A stretch of 64,000 nucleotides of DNA from Methylocaldum marinum (GTDB lineage Bacteria; Pseudomonadota; Gammaproteobacteria; Methylococcales; Methylococcaceae). Positions 54,268-63,572 of the stretch are shown piece after piece. Below the pieces are notes generated by a model that searched no databases, was not told the origin of the DNA, and saw nothing but the letters and a program-made list of their open reading frames with translations. The stretch is from contig NZ_AP017928.1 of NCBI RefSeq assembly GCF_003584645.1, positions 4,382,833-4,446,832 of the forward strand, given 5' to 3'. Each line of letters starts with the position of its first letter. Positions within the stretch are counted from its first letter, which is position 1. The position numbers were made by a program, and so were the translations under genes.

Positions 54268-54855
54268 ATGAAGCTACATCGGCGATGGGTTTTCTCACTG
54301 AGTGTAATTCTTATCAACCTTTGTCCATCGATTGGCGCAGTATCGGACGCCCAGGCTGCGTTGATCACAAGGCTGCATTATTACGCGGAATTGGATGTCG
54401 TCGACGCCACGGTTCCCGGTGTCGTACTCGGGACGCCGGTAAGCGGAAGTTTTGTGTTCGACCGGCACGAATCCTCAAACGAGTACACCCCCGTTACCGA
54501 GTTCACCCTATCCGTGGGAGGTCAGGAATTCACTCAGGATGATGTGAAATCGAGCGCCGTAATGCATTGGACCAGTACTGGAGGGATTACCGCAACCGTC
54601 GAATTGTTCGGCAGGCCGGACTTCGGCGATTGGAGTGACGGCTTAACTTTAGAGCTATTCCAGGAGTTTGGAGATTCCAATCTATTTCTTTTCTCTCCGA
54701 CTGCGAGCGGCCGCGCTGGAATCGATCTCGAACCTTTGGCGATACCGCCCGCTGGGCAAGTTCCCTTACCGTCCGCGTTCTGGCTTCTAGCGTCGGGGTT
54801 CGGGGTGGTTTGGTCAGCACGCAGGGGTGGAGCTCGTACTCGTAGCGCAGGCTGA
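54268..54855 (+). CDS. PEP-CTERM/VPLPA-CTERM-like exported protein
   Basis: A 195-residue exported protein with a signal peptide (WVFSLSVILINLCPSIGAVSDAQA) and a C-terminal sorting tail of the VPLPA-CTERM kind: VPLPSAFWLLASGFGVVWS followed by a basic end (ARRGGARTRSAG). AAAGGAG lies eight bases before the ATG at 54268. The middle (about 25-165) is beta-rich and of unknown function. With the protein at 48298 it suggests that an exosortase system exists elsewhere in the genome. Confidence 0.8.
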   Translation: MKLHRRWVFSLSVILINLCPSIGAVSDAQAALITRLHYYAELDVVDATVPGVVLGTPVSGSFVFDRHESSNEYTPVTEFTLSVGGQEFTQDDVKSSAVMHWTSTGGITATVELFGRPDFGDWSDGLTLELFQEFGDSNLFLFSPTASGRAGIDLEPLAIPPAGQVPLPSAFWLLASGFGVVWSARRGGARTRSAG

Positions 54856-55293
54856 AGCGTGCTTTTTAACCGATCGGCCATGACGGGCACAGGAAGCGTA
54901 GCGGCAGCGCAGCGAAGTGCGTCGCCCCCCGCGTAGCCGTAGGGCCGGATGCTTGATCGGAGTCGTAGCGGTAGCGCAGCGGAGATCAAACATAAGGCAA
55001 CCGACACGGCGTCACGTCATTTGTGGGAGCCCTGCCGGAGTGCAGAGCGAAGCGACGTACGTAGGCGTGGCGGACGCAGGAAGGTCGCGACTAAAGCGAC
55101 ATTTGCGATTGGATCGAACGCGGGCCGCCGAAGGCACTACTCGTCGCCATATTTAATCCTTTTGGTGACTCGGATGTTCCAGAAGGTTTTCTTAAAAATG
55201 GCGATGTAATCGCATTCTTGTGCCTGAACGGGGAGATTGGGCGCAGTTCTCACATTCCAGCATCAGCCTCAGTCCAATCAAAAGAGGTGAAGG
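54856..55293. other. Intergenic repeat-rich stretch
   Basis: No supported gene. It contains two related 20-bp units, GTAGCGGCAGCGCAGCGAAG (54898-54917) and GTAGCGGTAGCGCAGCGGAG (54965-54984), and more loosely related GAGCGAAGCGACG pieces near 55040. These look like degenerate copies of an intergenic repeat. Confidence 0.5.
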
Positions 55294-55660
55294 ATGAGCA
55301 ATGAAAACGAATTGACGGTAGAGCCAACGATATTGACTCGAGAATACAATGCGCCACGACGATTGGTTTTTGACCAAATACGAAGAAATCAACCCACCGG
55401 AGAGCCTTGTTTTCAGGCAGTACAATTCAAACCAAGCGGGCGAGATTCTGCCCAATCCGCAGATGCCTCATTGGCCGAGAGAATTGAGAACCACCATCAA
55501 GCTGGAGGAGGTGGGCGGCAAGACCAAATTGCAGTTAATCTGGCAACCGATTAATCCGGCCAAAGAAGAAGCCGAAGCCTTCGAGGCCTCTCGTTCCGAA
55601 CACGGCAAGGGCTGGGGCGGAGGACTCGAGCAGCTCGATGCTTATCTTGGAACCTTATAA
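55294..55660 (+). pseudogene. SRPBCC/AHSA1-like gene with internal deletion and frame change
   Basis: The 5' part reads MSNENELTVEPTILTREYNAPRRLVFD, the normal start of an AHSA1-type SRPBCC protein. The sequence then changes frame near 55371-55390 and resumes directly at EEINPPESLVFRQYNSN, continuing through KLQLIWQPINPAKEEAEAFE to GKGWGGGLEQLDAYLGTL. The expected middle (the WWGP-type region of about 40 residues) is missing, so an internal deletion joined the halves out of frame. The remaining protein could not form the full ligand cavity. Confidence 0.7.
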
Positions 55661-55748
55661 AAAGAGGCCGCGTTGCGGCGGGGGTGTCGAAATGAATATG
55701 ACGGACGGCCGGCTGTAATTCCATTCGGCACTCGAGTGAACATTCATC

Positions 55749-55920
55749 GTAGGATGGGTAGAGCGGAGCGAAACCCGTCGATGGCGGGTTAGCCCTTCGA
55801 CGGAGCTCAGGACAGGCTCCGCGTAACCCACCGATGGGAAGTCGCCCGGTGGGTTACGGCGCACGCGACGCGCAGTGATCAGCCGTCGGTCAATGCTGAT
55901 GTGCGCCTAACCCACCCTAC
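55749..55920. repeat. Palindromic dispersed repeat (copy 2)
   Basis: Starts GTAGGATGGGTAGAGCGGAG and ends AACCCACCCTAC, with internal GTGGGTTACGGC and CTCAGGACAGG motifs as in the copies at 14889 and 61795. The right arm is more diverged than in copy 1. Confidence 0.75.
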
Positions 55921-56011
55921 GAGAATTAATGCCTGACTGAAAGCGATTTGGAATAACAAGAGGTGCTCGAAAATAGCCCACGAGTTGTTTCAGCGTGGTT
56001 CTTGCCACGAG

Positions 56012-56452
56012 CTAAAACGGAAACCGCACGATGGCGTGGTTGGTCAGGACTTGCAGATTGCCTGCCCCGTCGTTCCTGACGCACACTTCGACCGTGCAAC
56101 GGTTATTGAAAGTGCATTGGGACACCAAGTTGAACCAGCCTTGCGTTCCCGCATTCGTGGTGGAGACGGAATAATAGAAGCGCGCAGGCTCATTGGGGCT
56201 CACCGGACGGTCCTCCCAGGCACAGGTTCCGGGAGCCAGGGTCCTTCCGCTCGATCCCGCGGCATTCGGCGATCTGACGAAAGTTATATCCTTGCGACTG
56301 GTGTTTTCCCCCCCATGGTTCTGGATTGGAAAACCGCCCCTGCAAGTCAGCGTGAAACCGCCTTGGTTTCCGGCGCAGGGTCTTGCATAAGCGGAGGGTG
56401 AGACGGCAATCGTGAAAAACAGAGCGGAAACGAACGTGAGGAGTGTTTTCAT
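56012..56452 (-). CDS. Small exported Cys-containing protein of unknown function
   Basis: A 146-residue protein with a signal peptide (LLTFVSALFFTIAVSPSAYA) followed by a mature domain with several cysteines (RPCAGNQGGFTLTCRGG, GTCAWEDRP, SQCTFNNRCTVEVCVRND). The alternating hydrophobic strands suggest a small disulfide-stabilised beta fold. The frame opens at 56488, but the ATG at 56452 has AAGGAGA upstream. The family is not recognised. Confidence 0.7.
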   Translation of the reverse strand: MKTLLTFVSALFFTIAVSPSAYARPCAGNQGGFTLTCRGGFPIQNHGGENTSRKDITFVRSPNAAGSSGRTLAPGTCAWEDRPVSPNEPARFYYSVSTTNAGTQGWFNLVSQCTFNNRCTVEVCVRNDGAGNLQVLTNHAIVRFPF

Positions 56453-56840
56453 GGGTAATCTCCTTGATAACCATGATTCCTGGCACACAAAAGCTCAACC
56501 CATTTGAGCTCTGAATGAGGGCATGAAAAGTTGCATTAGCCCTGGAATTCCTTTCAGAGACTAATGAATGTCTGCCCAGCGGTCTACGCCAACCGGCGCC
56601 TACGAAACGGGCATCGAACCATCAGAGTAAACAAGCCAACGGCGAATCTCGTCCCCGTTTCATGATTCCACTTGGCCGACGACGCCGCAAACATCGCTCG
56701 GAGCGATATGAGCGCTCCATAAGCACTTATAGCGTTTTTTTCAGAAAAGCATATAGGCACTATTTCGTAATGCATTCATGACATGGGTTTTTATTTTGTA
56801 ACGCTTTTTTCGCCACAGCCGGGTCCGCAGGAATTTGCGG
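56453..56840. other. Intergenic stretch without a supported gene
   Basis: Between two minus-strand genes. The short frame at 56584-56775 has no ribosome site or recognisable composition and was not accepted. The part next to 56452 is the leader of the small exported protein gene. Confidence 0.5.
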
Positions 56841-57689
56841 TCAAAGCAAGCGCGCCACCGCATCGCACTCGCCGGGTGTCAGTTCGAAGTCGAAGATCGC
56901 GAGATCCTCCCGCATGTGGGCTTCCGAGGTGGTGCCGGTCAGTGGGACGATGTCGATCTGGGTCAAATAGCGAAAAAATACCTGCGCGGGGGTGCGTTGG
57001 TATTTCGAGGCCAGGCCCTGCAAGGTGTCGTGGGCGAGCACCTTGGGATTCGCGGTGAGCGTCCAGAAACTCTGGTAAACGATCCGGTGCTTCCGGCAGA
57101 AGGCGCGAATGTCACGGTCGTATTCGGTCTCGGCGTAGAAACGGTTCTGGACCACGGCGGGCTTGACGGTGGCCTTGCGATAGAGCTGCTCGAGTTGTTC
57201 GAGCTTATAGCAGTTGCTGATGCCCAGTTGCTTGACGGCGCCGGTTTCGTAGAGCGCTTCCATGGCCCGCCAGGCTTCCAGGGTGTCCGGTTCGTCCGGG
57301 TAAGGAGAATGCAGCACCAGCCCATCGAGATACGAGGTCTGGAGATTCTTCAGGGAGGTCTCGAACGACCGGGCGACTTGCTCGGTCACTGAGGCGTTCG
57401 GGTCATACGGCATGCGGTCCGGATCCTGTCCGCGCGCGGGCGTGAATTTGCTCTGGACATAGAGTTCGGCGCGGCTCAACCCGGCCTCGAGACAAGCCGC
57501 CAGGCCGGCGCCGACGCCCGGCTCGTCATAATGCTTGGGCTGGCAGGCAGTGTCTATGCCGCGAAATCCCGCGGTGATGGCCTGTTCGACCAGAGCCGCC
57601 GTGCGCTCCTTTTTCCAGGCCGTCCCGTACAGAATCCCGGGCATGGGCACCCCGTAAACGGACCGCACGAATTGCTTGTCTTTCATCAA
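56841..57689 (-). CDS. Aldo/keto reductase
   Basis: A 282-residue NADPH-dependent (alpha/beta)8-barrel oxidoreductase. The catalytic tetrad is present: Asp in FRGIDTACQ, Tyr in HYDEPGVG, Lys in YVQSKF and His in LVLHSPY. The NADPH-binding region follows SNCYKLEQLEQL and PLTGTTSEAHMREDL. The loop between Asp and Tyr has a few extra residues (TACQPKHY), seen in a subset also annotated in fungi. The substrate is unknown. It is divergent from the methyltransferase-like gene. Confidence 0.9.
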   Translation of the reverse strand: MMKDKQFVRSVYGVPMPGILYGTAWKKERTAALVEQAITAGFRGIDTACQPKHYDEPGVGAGLAACLEAGLSRAELYVQSKFTPARGQDPDRMPYDPNASVTEQVARSFETSLKNLQTSYLDGLVLHSPYPDEPDTLEAWRAMEALYETGAVKQLGISNCYKLEQLEQLYRKATVKPAVVQNRFYAETEYDRDIRAFCRKHRIVYQSFWTLTANPKVLAHDTLQGLASKYQRTPAQVFFRYLTQIDIVPLTGTTSEAHMREDLAIFDFELTPGECDAVARLL

Positions 57690-57907
57690 TGTTCTCCGAG
57701 AATTGGTTTGAAGCCGCCCGGCGCTGGGCTGCCGTGCGTCGGGATATTTACCGGCCGGCTGCGCTATCGAGAGGGGTTGTGGGAAAAGTTGCCCCGATGA
57801 TAACCGAATCCGGCTCGGACAAAGAACGAGGGCAACAAGATGTATCGGAATTATGTCGTTACAATTGCCGGATAAGCATTGGCCCGGCCGGGAGGAAAGC
57901 GAGTCAC

Positions 57908-58594
57908 ATGGTCATGAAACTGGAAAAGGTCGTCCCCTTCGGCCGCTCCCTGGCGGAGTACAAAAGCATGTTCGCGTTGTCCGAGGCCGACCTCGACAAG
58001 ACCATTGTCGGCGTCGGCGACGGTCCGGCGAGTTTCAATGCCGAAATGTTCGGCATGGGCAAGTCGGTGGTTTCGGTTGATCCCTTGTACGTTTTCAGCT
58101 CCGACGAAATCGAAAAACAATTCTATTCGGTCGTTGATGCTATCATCGCCCAGGTCGAAGCCAGCTCCGACGATTGGGTTTGGACCTATCACGAGTCGCC
58201 GGAACATCTGAAAGAAAACCGCGTGAATGTCTTGCGCCGTTTCTTGTCCGACTACGAAACCGGAAAGCGTGAAGGGCGTTATGTCGTGGGCGAGCTACCG
58301 AGCATCGATTTCGGGAAACGTGCTTTCCAACTGGCGCTGTGTTCGCATTTCCTGTTTTTGTATTCGGACCATCTGAGCTATGACTTTCATCGGGCATCGG
58401 TACGCGAAATGCTGCGCCTGGCCCCGGAAGCGCGTATTTTTCCGCTGCTGACACTGATGTTGCAGCCGCCGCCCTACCTGCAGCCGCTGATCGAGGAACT
58501 CGCATCGGAAGGTTTCGAGGTGACGGTGGAGAAAGTCGATTACGAGTTGCAGAGAGGCGGTAATGAAATGCTGCGCATCCGAACGAGAGCCTGA
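57908..58594 (+). CDS. SAM-dependent methyltransferase-like protein
   Basis: A 228-residue cytoplasmic protein with a motif I-like loop (IVGVGDGPASFNAEMFGMG) followed by VVSVDPLYVFS, the order of class I SAM methyltransferases. The rest (DWVWTYHESPEHLKENRV, FQLALCSHFLFLYSDHLSYDFH, RIFPLLTL) fits a small family seen in many proteobacteria with no proven substrate. The frame opens at 57689, but GGGAGGAAAG just before the ATG at 57908 supports that start. An ATG at 57914 is also possible. Confidence 0.8.
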   Translation: MVMKLEKVVPFGRSLAEYKSMFALSEADLDKTIVGVGDGPASFNAEMFGMGKSVVSVDPLYVFSSDEIEKQFYSVVDAIIAQVEASSDDWVWTYHESPEHLKENRVNVLRRFLSDYETGKREGRYVVGELPSIDFGKRAFQLALCSHFLFLYSDHLSYDFHRASVREMLRLAPEARIFPLLTLMLQPPPYLQPLIEELASEGFEVTVEKVDYELQRGGNEMLRIRTRA

Positions 58595-58680
58595 GCACGC
58601 ACCGGCGCCGGTAGCCTGGCGACCCCTGCGACCATGCTAATCTTCCGAGCGAATCGATACACCCCGACCGCGGAGCGCTA

Positions 58681-61551
58681 ATGAATTTTCCCGACAAGAG
58701 CCAATGGACGGCGACAGCCAGCAGCGGAGATCCCCGAGCCGCCATCAATGATTCCTACTCCACGCAGTGGGCGTGCGAAGCCGCCACCGACGCTTGGCTC
58801 GAGATCGACCTGGGCCGGAACGCGATCATGGGAGGGCTCGAGGTTTATTGGGGCCGGCACGCGCCCAAGACGTATTCCTTCCTGTCCTCGCTCGACGGCC
58901 AGGTGTGGACGCCTCTTTGTGCCACCGGACACGGCGAAGGCGGGCTGGACGTGTTCGCATTTCCGGCGACGGAAGCCCGATTCGTGCGCTGGACGTGCAC
59001 TGATCCGGAACCGGAACGGGGCCTCGAAATCGTCGAGATCAACTTGTACGCTCCGGACCGGGCCGCGTCCGCGCAAGAACCCGGCCGCGTCATGGCGCTG
59101 GGCCGTTCGCCGGTCACGCTTCCGCCCGGCGAGAGCATAACCGTCGATTTCGGCTATACCCGGTCTCCTCTCGGCGTGCTGGTCCAGTGGGGAGCGGCAT
59201 ACGGGACCGATTTTTCGGTGCATCTTTCCGACGACGGCGAAAGCTTCCGGGAGGTGGGCCGTATCATCCTCGGCAACGGCGACTACGACAGCTTTTACTG
59301 GCGGACCACGACCAGCCGCTATCTGCGCTTCACGGTTCACGAGGCGAGCGCTCCGGAAGGGGCGATCGTCGATGAACTCAAGCTCCGTATCCTGAACAAG
59401 GACCGAATGCCGATCGGCCGGCTGGAACGCGCGGCCAAAGTCGCCCGCAGCGATCTTTATCCGCAGTCTCTTCTCGGCCGGCAGGTCTATTGGACCGTGC
59501 TCGGAGAGATCGATCATGCCGAGGACGCCCTGTTCGACGAATACGGCAATCTCGAACCCCGGTTCGGATCCGGTCAGATCACCCCCTTGCTTCGATTGGA
59601 CGGACATCTCCACGGCGCGCCCGCCGCTTCGGAAATCGCCCAAACTTTGGTCGACGGCGCACTGCCCATTCCCTGCGTCACATGGTCCGTACGGGAGCAG
59701 GAACTTCGCGTGACTGCCCTGACCCAGGCCGGTACGGCGCTGGTGGAATACCGCGTCACGAATTTTTCCGACCGGCCTCGGCAGGGGGCACTGGTCCTTG
59801 CCCTGCGTCCCGTCCAAATCAACCCGTACTGGCAGCATGGCGGTCACGCCGTCATCAACGCCATCGCCGTGGACGGAAAGACGATGTGGGTTAACGATCA
59901 GGCGTTTGCCGGGTTTTCGAGCGAACCGGACGTGGTGACGGTTGCGGAATTCGACGAGGGGGACGTGATCACACTCATCGAAAAGGAGCCCCGGCAGACC
60001 GGGCGCAGCCTTCGTTCCGATTCCGGCCTCGTGAGCGCCGCATGCGAGTTCGGTTTTCACCTGGCTCCGGGCGAATCCGCTTCGTTTCTCGTCTCGGCGT
60101 CTCTCATGGACGGCATCGCGCCGGACGCCGGGGTCGATTTTGCCGGCATTCGCGAGAAAGTCGCCCGACAGTGGCGCGAGACGATCGGCCCGCGCAGGAT
60201 ATCGGTGGGGGATCGTGAAGTCGCCGACACGGTCGAGGCACAGACCGGACTCATCCTGGTGAACGCCACCCGCTATGCCTTCAAGCCCGGTCCCCGCAAT
60301 TACGACCGTACCTGGATACGTGACGGCTCCTCGCAGGCGCTTGCGCTGCTCTACGCCGGTCTGATCGAGCCGGCCAAACGCTACGTGCTGTGGTACTCGA
60401 AACGCATCTATGAAAACGGCATGGTGCCGCCCATCCTCAATCCGGACGGCAGCGTGAACCGCGGTTACGGCAGCGACATCGAGTTCGACGCCCAAGGCCA
60501 GTTCGTGGCGATTGCCGCCGATACCTACCGCTTCAGCCGGGACCGCGCCTTCCTGGATGCGATCTTCGAACCCGTGGTCCGGGCGACCCGATTCATCGAG
60601 ACGCTCTGCGCCGAAACCAACGCCGCGCACGGGCCGGAAACCCGGTTCCACGGGCTGCTGGCCCCGTCCATCAGTCACGAGGGTTACAACAAGCCGACCT
60701 ACAGCTACTGGGACGATTTTTTCGCCCTGCGCGCGTGGCGCGATTGCGCGTACCTGGCCTCCGAGATCGGTGATGCGAAGATAGCCGCCGAGGCCGAGAC
60801 CAAGGGGCGGGCGTTCGCGGCAAACCTGGCCCGCTCGCTGCGCATGACCACCGAAGCGCTGGGGACGGGGCTGGTTCATGCGTCCGCCGATCGCGAGGAC
60901 GTCGACCCCACCTCGACCTCGATCGCCTTCGAACCCTGCCGGGTGGAAGACGTGCTTCCGGCCGAGTACATTCAGGCGACCTACGATGTGTATCGCGACC
61001 ATCTCGATGTCATCCGCGCGCCCGACTTTCAAGGGGGCTTTACGCCGTACGAGATTCGCAATCTGAACGCGTTCGTGGCTCTCGGCCGAACCGAGGATGC
61101 TTTCCGGGTCCTGAAGGATGCGCTCGGCTGGCGAAGACCCCCCGGTTGGCGGCATTGGGCCGAAGTCGTCTGGGGCGATCCGCGCGTGCCGGATTATATC
61201 GGCGATATGCCGCACACCTGGATAGGCGCCGAATTCGCCACCGCGATCCGCCGGATGCTGCTGCGGGAAAACGGCGCCATGCTCGAGCTGTTTCGGGCCG
61301 TTCCCGATGCCTGGTGGGAGGGAGAGGGTATAACACTGAACGAGCTGCCGACCTACTTCGGAACGGTCAATCTCGAAGCCCGCCGCGACGGGCCGCGGCT
61401 GACGGTCGATCTGAACCTGACCGGCCCCGCGCCGGAACGGATCGTCCTGCGCTATCCGGGCGCAAGGCAAGCCCTGGCCGACGGCAAGCCCTGCGGGATC
61501 GACGGCGATTTCATCACGGCGCCGAATTGGAGCCGGCTCGTGATCGAGTAG
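58681..61551 (+). CDS. Discoidin (F5/8 type C) and six-hairpin glycosidase-like protein
   Basis: A 956-residue protein. The first about 130 residues form an F5/8 type C-like sugar-binding domain (WTATASSGDPRAAINDSYSTQWAC, YWGRHAPKTYSFLSSLDGQVW), with a second similar beta region about 150-245 (FSVHLSDDGESFREVGRI). A linker beta domain follows, then an (alpha/alpha)6 barrel (about 510-880) with RTWIRDGSSQALALLYAGL, GYGSDIEFDAQGQFVAIAADTYRF and WAEVVWGDPR. No signal peptide is visible, so it seems cytoplasmic or exported in another way. Substrate and exact GH family are unknown. It converges on opgD. Confidence 0.8.
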   Translation: MNFPDKSQWTATASSGDPRAAINDSYSTQWACEAATDAWLEIDLGRNAIMGGLEVYWGRHAPKTYSFLSSLDGQVWTPLCATGHGEGGLDVFAFPATEARFVRWTCTDPEPERGLEIVEINLYAPDRAASAQEPGRVMALGRSPVTLPPGESITVDFGYTRSPLGVLVQWGAAYGTDFSVHLSDDGESFREVGRIILGNGDYDSFYWRTTTSRYLRFTVHEASAPEGAIVDELKLRILNKDRMPIGRLERAAKVARSDLYPQSLLGRQVYWTVLGEIDHAEDALFDEYGNLEPRFGSGQITPLLRLDGHLHGAPAASEIAQTLVDGALPIPCVTWSVREQELRVTALTQAGTALVEYRVTNFSDRPRQGALVLALRPVQINPYWQHGGHAVINAIAVDGKTMWVNDQAFAGFSSEPDVVTVAEFDEGDVITLIEKEPRQTGRSLRSDSGLVSAACEFGFHLAPGESASFLVSASLMDGIAPDAGVDFAGIREKVARQWRETIGPRRISVGDREVADTVEAQTGLILVNATRYAFKPGPRNYDRTWIRDGSSQALALLYAGLIEPAKRYVLWYSKRIYENGMVPPILNPDGSVNRGYGSDIEFDAQGQFVAIAADTYRFSRDRAFLDAIFEPVVRATRFIETLCAETNAAHGPETRFHGLLAPSISHEGYNKPTYSYWDDFFALRAWRDCAYLASEIGDAKIAAEAETKGRAFAANLARSLRMTTEALGTGLVHASADREDVDPTSTSIAFEPCRVEDVLPAEYIQATYDVYRDHLDVIRAPDFQGGFTPYEIRNLNAFVALGRTEDAFRVLKDALGWRRPPGWRHWAEVVWGDPRVPDYIGDMPHTWIGAEFATAIRRMLLRENGAMLELFRAVPDAWWEGEGITLNELPTYFGTVNLEARRDGPRLTVDLNLTGPAPERIVLRYPGARQALADGKPCGIDGDFITAPNWSRLVIE

Positions 61552-61794
61552 GGGCGCCCGGCGGTTGCCCTTCCTATTGCTTCGGCACGAAGAGCGATTT
61601 TCAACAATGGCGATCAGGAAGTTCTGATGAAGTCTCCGATGAGGAGAAGCGACCCGGCAACCGATTGATCCAACAGGCCCTCGCCCAACCCTCTCCCAGA
61701 GGGCTTGTTCAGACCTTCGTTTATAGGATGTTCCGACCGTCGGGAAGCGGTCTTCGACTCATTCCAAATCGCTTCCAACGAGGCATTCATTTTC

Positions 61795-61952
61795 GTAGGG
61801 TGGGTTAGGCCGCAAGGCCGTAACCCACCGAGCGACCTCGCATCGGTGGGTTACGCACAGTCTGTCCTGAGCCCGGTCGAAGGACCTGCCCCGAGCGGAG
61901 TCGAGGGGCTAACCCACCATCGATGGGTTCCGCTTCGCTCTACCCATCCTAC
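61795..61952. repeat. Palindromic dispersed repeat (copy 3)
   Basis: Starts GTAGGGTGGGTTAGGCCGCA and ends GCTTCGCTCTACCCATCCTAC. Internal CTGAGC and GTGGGTTACG motifs match copies 1 and 2. It sits between two convergent genes. Confidence 0.75.
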
Positions 61953-61982
61953 GATTATTCTTTACTCGAATGCCGAATGGAG

Positions 61983-63572
61983 TTAGTCCGGGCGGACCCG
62001 GAACTGGTAAAGCCAGGTTTCGGTCAGCGCGTCGCCGTTGCCACGTATATAGAGCCGGAGTTCCGCCGGATCGGCGCCGTTCGGGGCGAGGTCGAAGAGC
62101 GCCCTCCAGCGGCGCGTCCCCGGTACGGGCTCGATGAAGGCGCCGCTGACCGTGCCGCTGGATGCGGTCACGATCGGTTCGGCCTTGACCGAATTCCCCC
62201 ACAGCGGATCCAGGGCCGGACCCGCGAATTCGACACAAAACTTGTACACGCCCCGGGGCCGCGGTTTGCCCGGCTGTCCTCCGCGCCCGACGCGGGTCGC
62301 CACGCAGCGCGCCACCTGCGCGGGGTAGGGCTCGTCGGCCATCCAGTGCAATCGGTAGCGCAGCCGGTAGCTATTGCCGGCACTCGCCGGACCCTCCGGC
62401 CGCCAGTACGCCACGATGTTGTCGTGGATTTCGTCGTCGGTGGGCAGTTCCACCAACTGAACTGCGCCGGGGCCCCAGTCATCCAGCGGTTCCACCCACA
62501 GGCTGGGTCGCCGCTCGTAATTGACGCCGTCCAGGTAGTTCTCGAACACGCGATCGCGCTGCAGCAGGCCGAACCCTTTGGGCCCCTGGTCCGAGAAACT
62601 TGAAGTCACCGCGTAGGGCTGATTGATCAAGGGACGCCAAAGCCGTTCGCCGCTCCCGTTCCAGATCGCCAGCCCGTCGGAATCGTGAACTTCCGGGCGC
62701 CAATCCTCGAGCCGGCGTTTCTCCTTTTCGCTGAACCAATACATGGAGGTGAGCGGAGCGAGACCCAGCCGGGCGATGTCCTTGCGCAGAAACAGAACCA
62801 TCTCGACATCCTGTATCACGCCTTCGGCACGTTGAATCGAGAAATGATAGGCGCCGGCGAGGCTGGGTCCGTTCAAAAGCGCATAAACCGATACGGGCTG
62901 GTCTTCTTTCGGAGCGCCGTCGATGAAGAATTCGGTGAAATCCGGAAATTCCTCAGGCGTCGGTTCGGCGCTGTCCACGATGACGCCGCGGGCGGACAGC
63001 CCGTACTGGCCCAAAGCGCCGATAGCCCGGAAATACGAGGCGCCGAGAAAGGCAATCCAGTCCTGGGTGCGCCAGTCGTCCCGTTTCCGGGATTCCTGCA
63101 AACGAAAGCCTGCAAACCCGGTGTTTTCAGGCAGCTTGTGAGCGATGCTGTTCTTGGGCATCGAGAAATACTTGGGGCTGTACAAGATTTCCCGGGCCAC
63201 GCCCTGTTCCAGAACGTGCATCTTGACCGATTTCTGAAAGAACTGGCCGACGTGAAAAAACGTGGCGGGATAGAGGGACGGCCCGTTTGCGAACAAAGCA
63301 TAATCCGGGCGATAGCGGATTTTTCCCCAAGCATCGTAATCGATTTGCTGAACGATATCGGGCAGGGGTTTGGGAGGCGATACGTAGGGCGCCCTGGCCA
63401 TGGCGGCCGCGCGTTCGATCAGCGAATCAAAGGAAAACGGCTTGGCGCGACCGAAGCGCAGCCCGTGGATCGCAGTCGGCCTGGCGGCGCATGCCGAGTT
63501 GCAAAACATTCCCCCGAGAGCCACCAGGGAAGCGGATTTCAGGAATCCGCGTCGAGTCAACTTCTGATTCAT
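61983..63572 (-). CDS. opgD: Glucan biosynthesis protein D (periplasmic)
   Basis: A 529-residue member of the MdoG/OpgD family, which shapes osmoregulated periplasmic glucans. The N-terminus is a twin-arginine signal (TRRGFLKSASLVALGG), the feature that separates OpgD from Sec-exported OpgG. The body has the family pattern FSFDSLIERAAAMARAPYV, IDYDAWGKIRYRPDYALF, FGLLQRDRVFENYLDGVNYERRPSLWVEP and VELPTDDEIHDNIVAYW. The opgH glucosyltransferase gene is not in the window. The neighbouring glycosidase-like gene may act on related glucans, which is a guess from position only. Confidence 0.92.
   Translation of the reverse strand: MNQKLTRRGFLKSASLVALGGMFCNSACAARPTAIHGLRFGRAKPFSFDSLIERAAAMARAPYVSPPKPLPDIVQQIDYDAWGKIRYRPDYALFANGPSLYPATFFHVGQFFQKSVKMHVLEQGVAREILYSPKYFSMPKNSIAHKLPENTGFAGFRLQESRKRDDWRTQDWIAFLGASYFRAIGALGQYGLSARGVIVDSAEPTPEEFPDFTEFFIDGAPKEDQPVSVYALLNGPSLAGAYHFSIQRAEGVIQDVEMVLFLRKDIARLGLAPLTSMYWFSEKEKRRLEDWRPEVHDSDGLAIWNGSGERLWRPLINQPYAVTSSFSDQGPKGFGLLQRDRVFENYLDGVNYERRPSLWVEPLDDWGPGAVQLVELPTDDEIHDNIVAYWRPEGPASAGNSYRLRYRLHWMADEPYPAQVARCVATRVGRGGQPGKPRPRGVYKFCVEFAGPALDPLWGNSVKAEPIVTASSGTVSGAFIEPVPGTRRWRALFDLAPNGADPAELRLYIRGNGDALTETWLYQFRVRPD

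Noticed and set aside
54917..55209. Short overlapping frames downstream of the VPLPA-CTERM-like gene
   Set aside because: They consist of repeat units translated as Arg-rich peptides, with no ribosome site.
58678..61470. 930-codon minus-strand frame opposite the discoidin/glycosidase-like gene
   Set aside because: The plus strand has clear domain motifs and the minus frame has none, so it is a GC-driven shadow.
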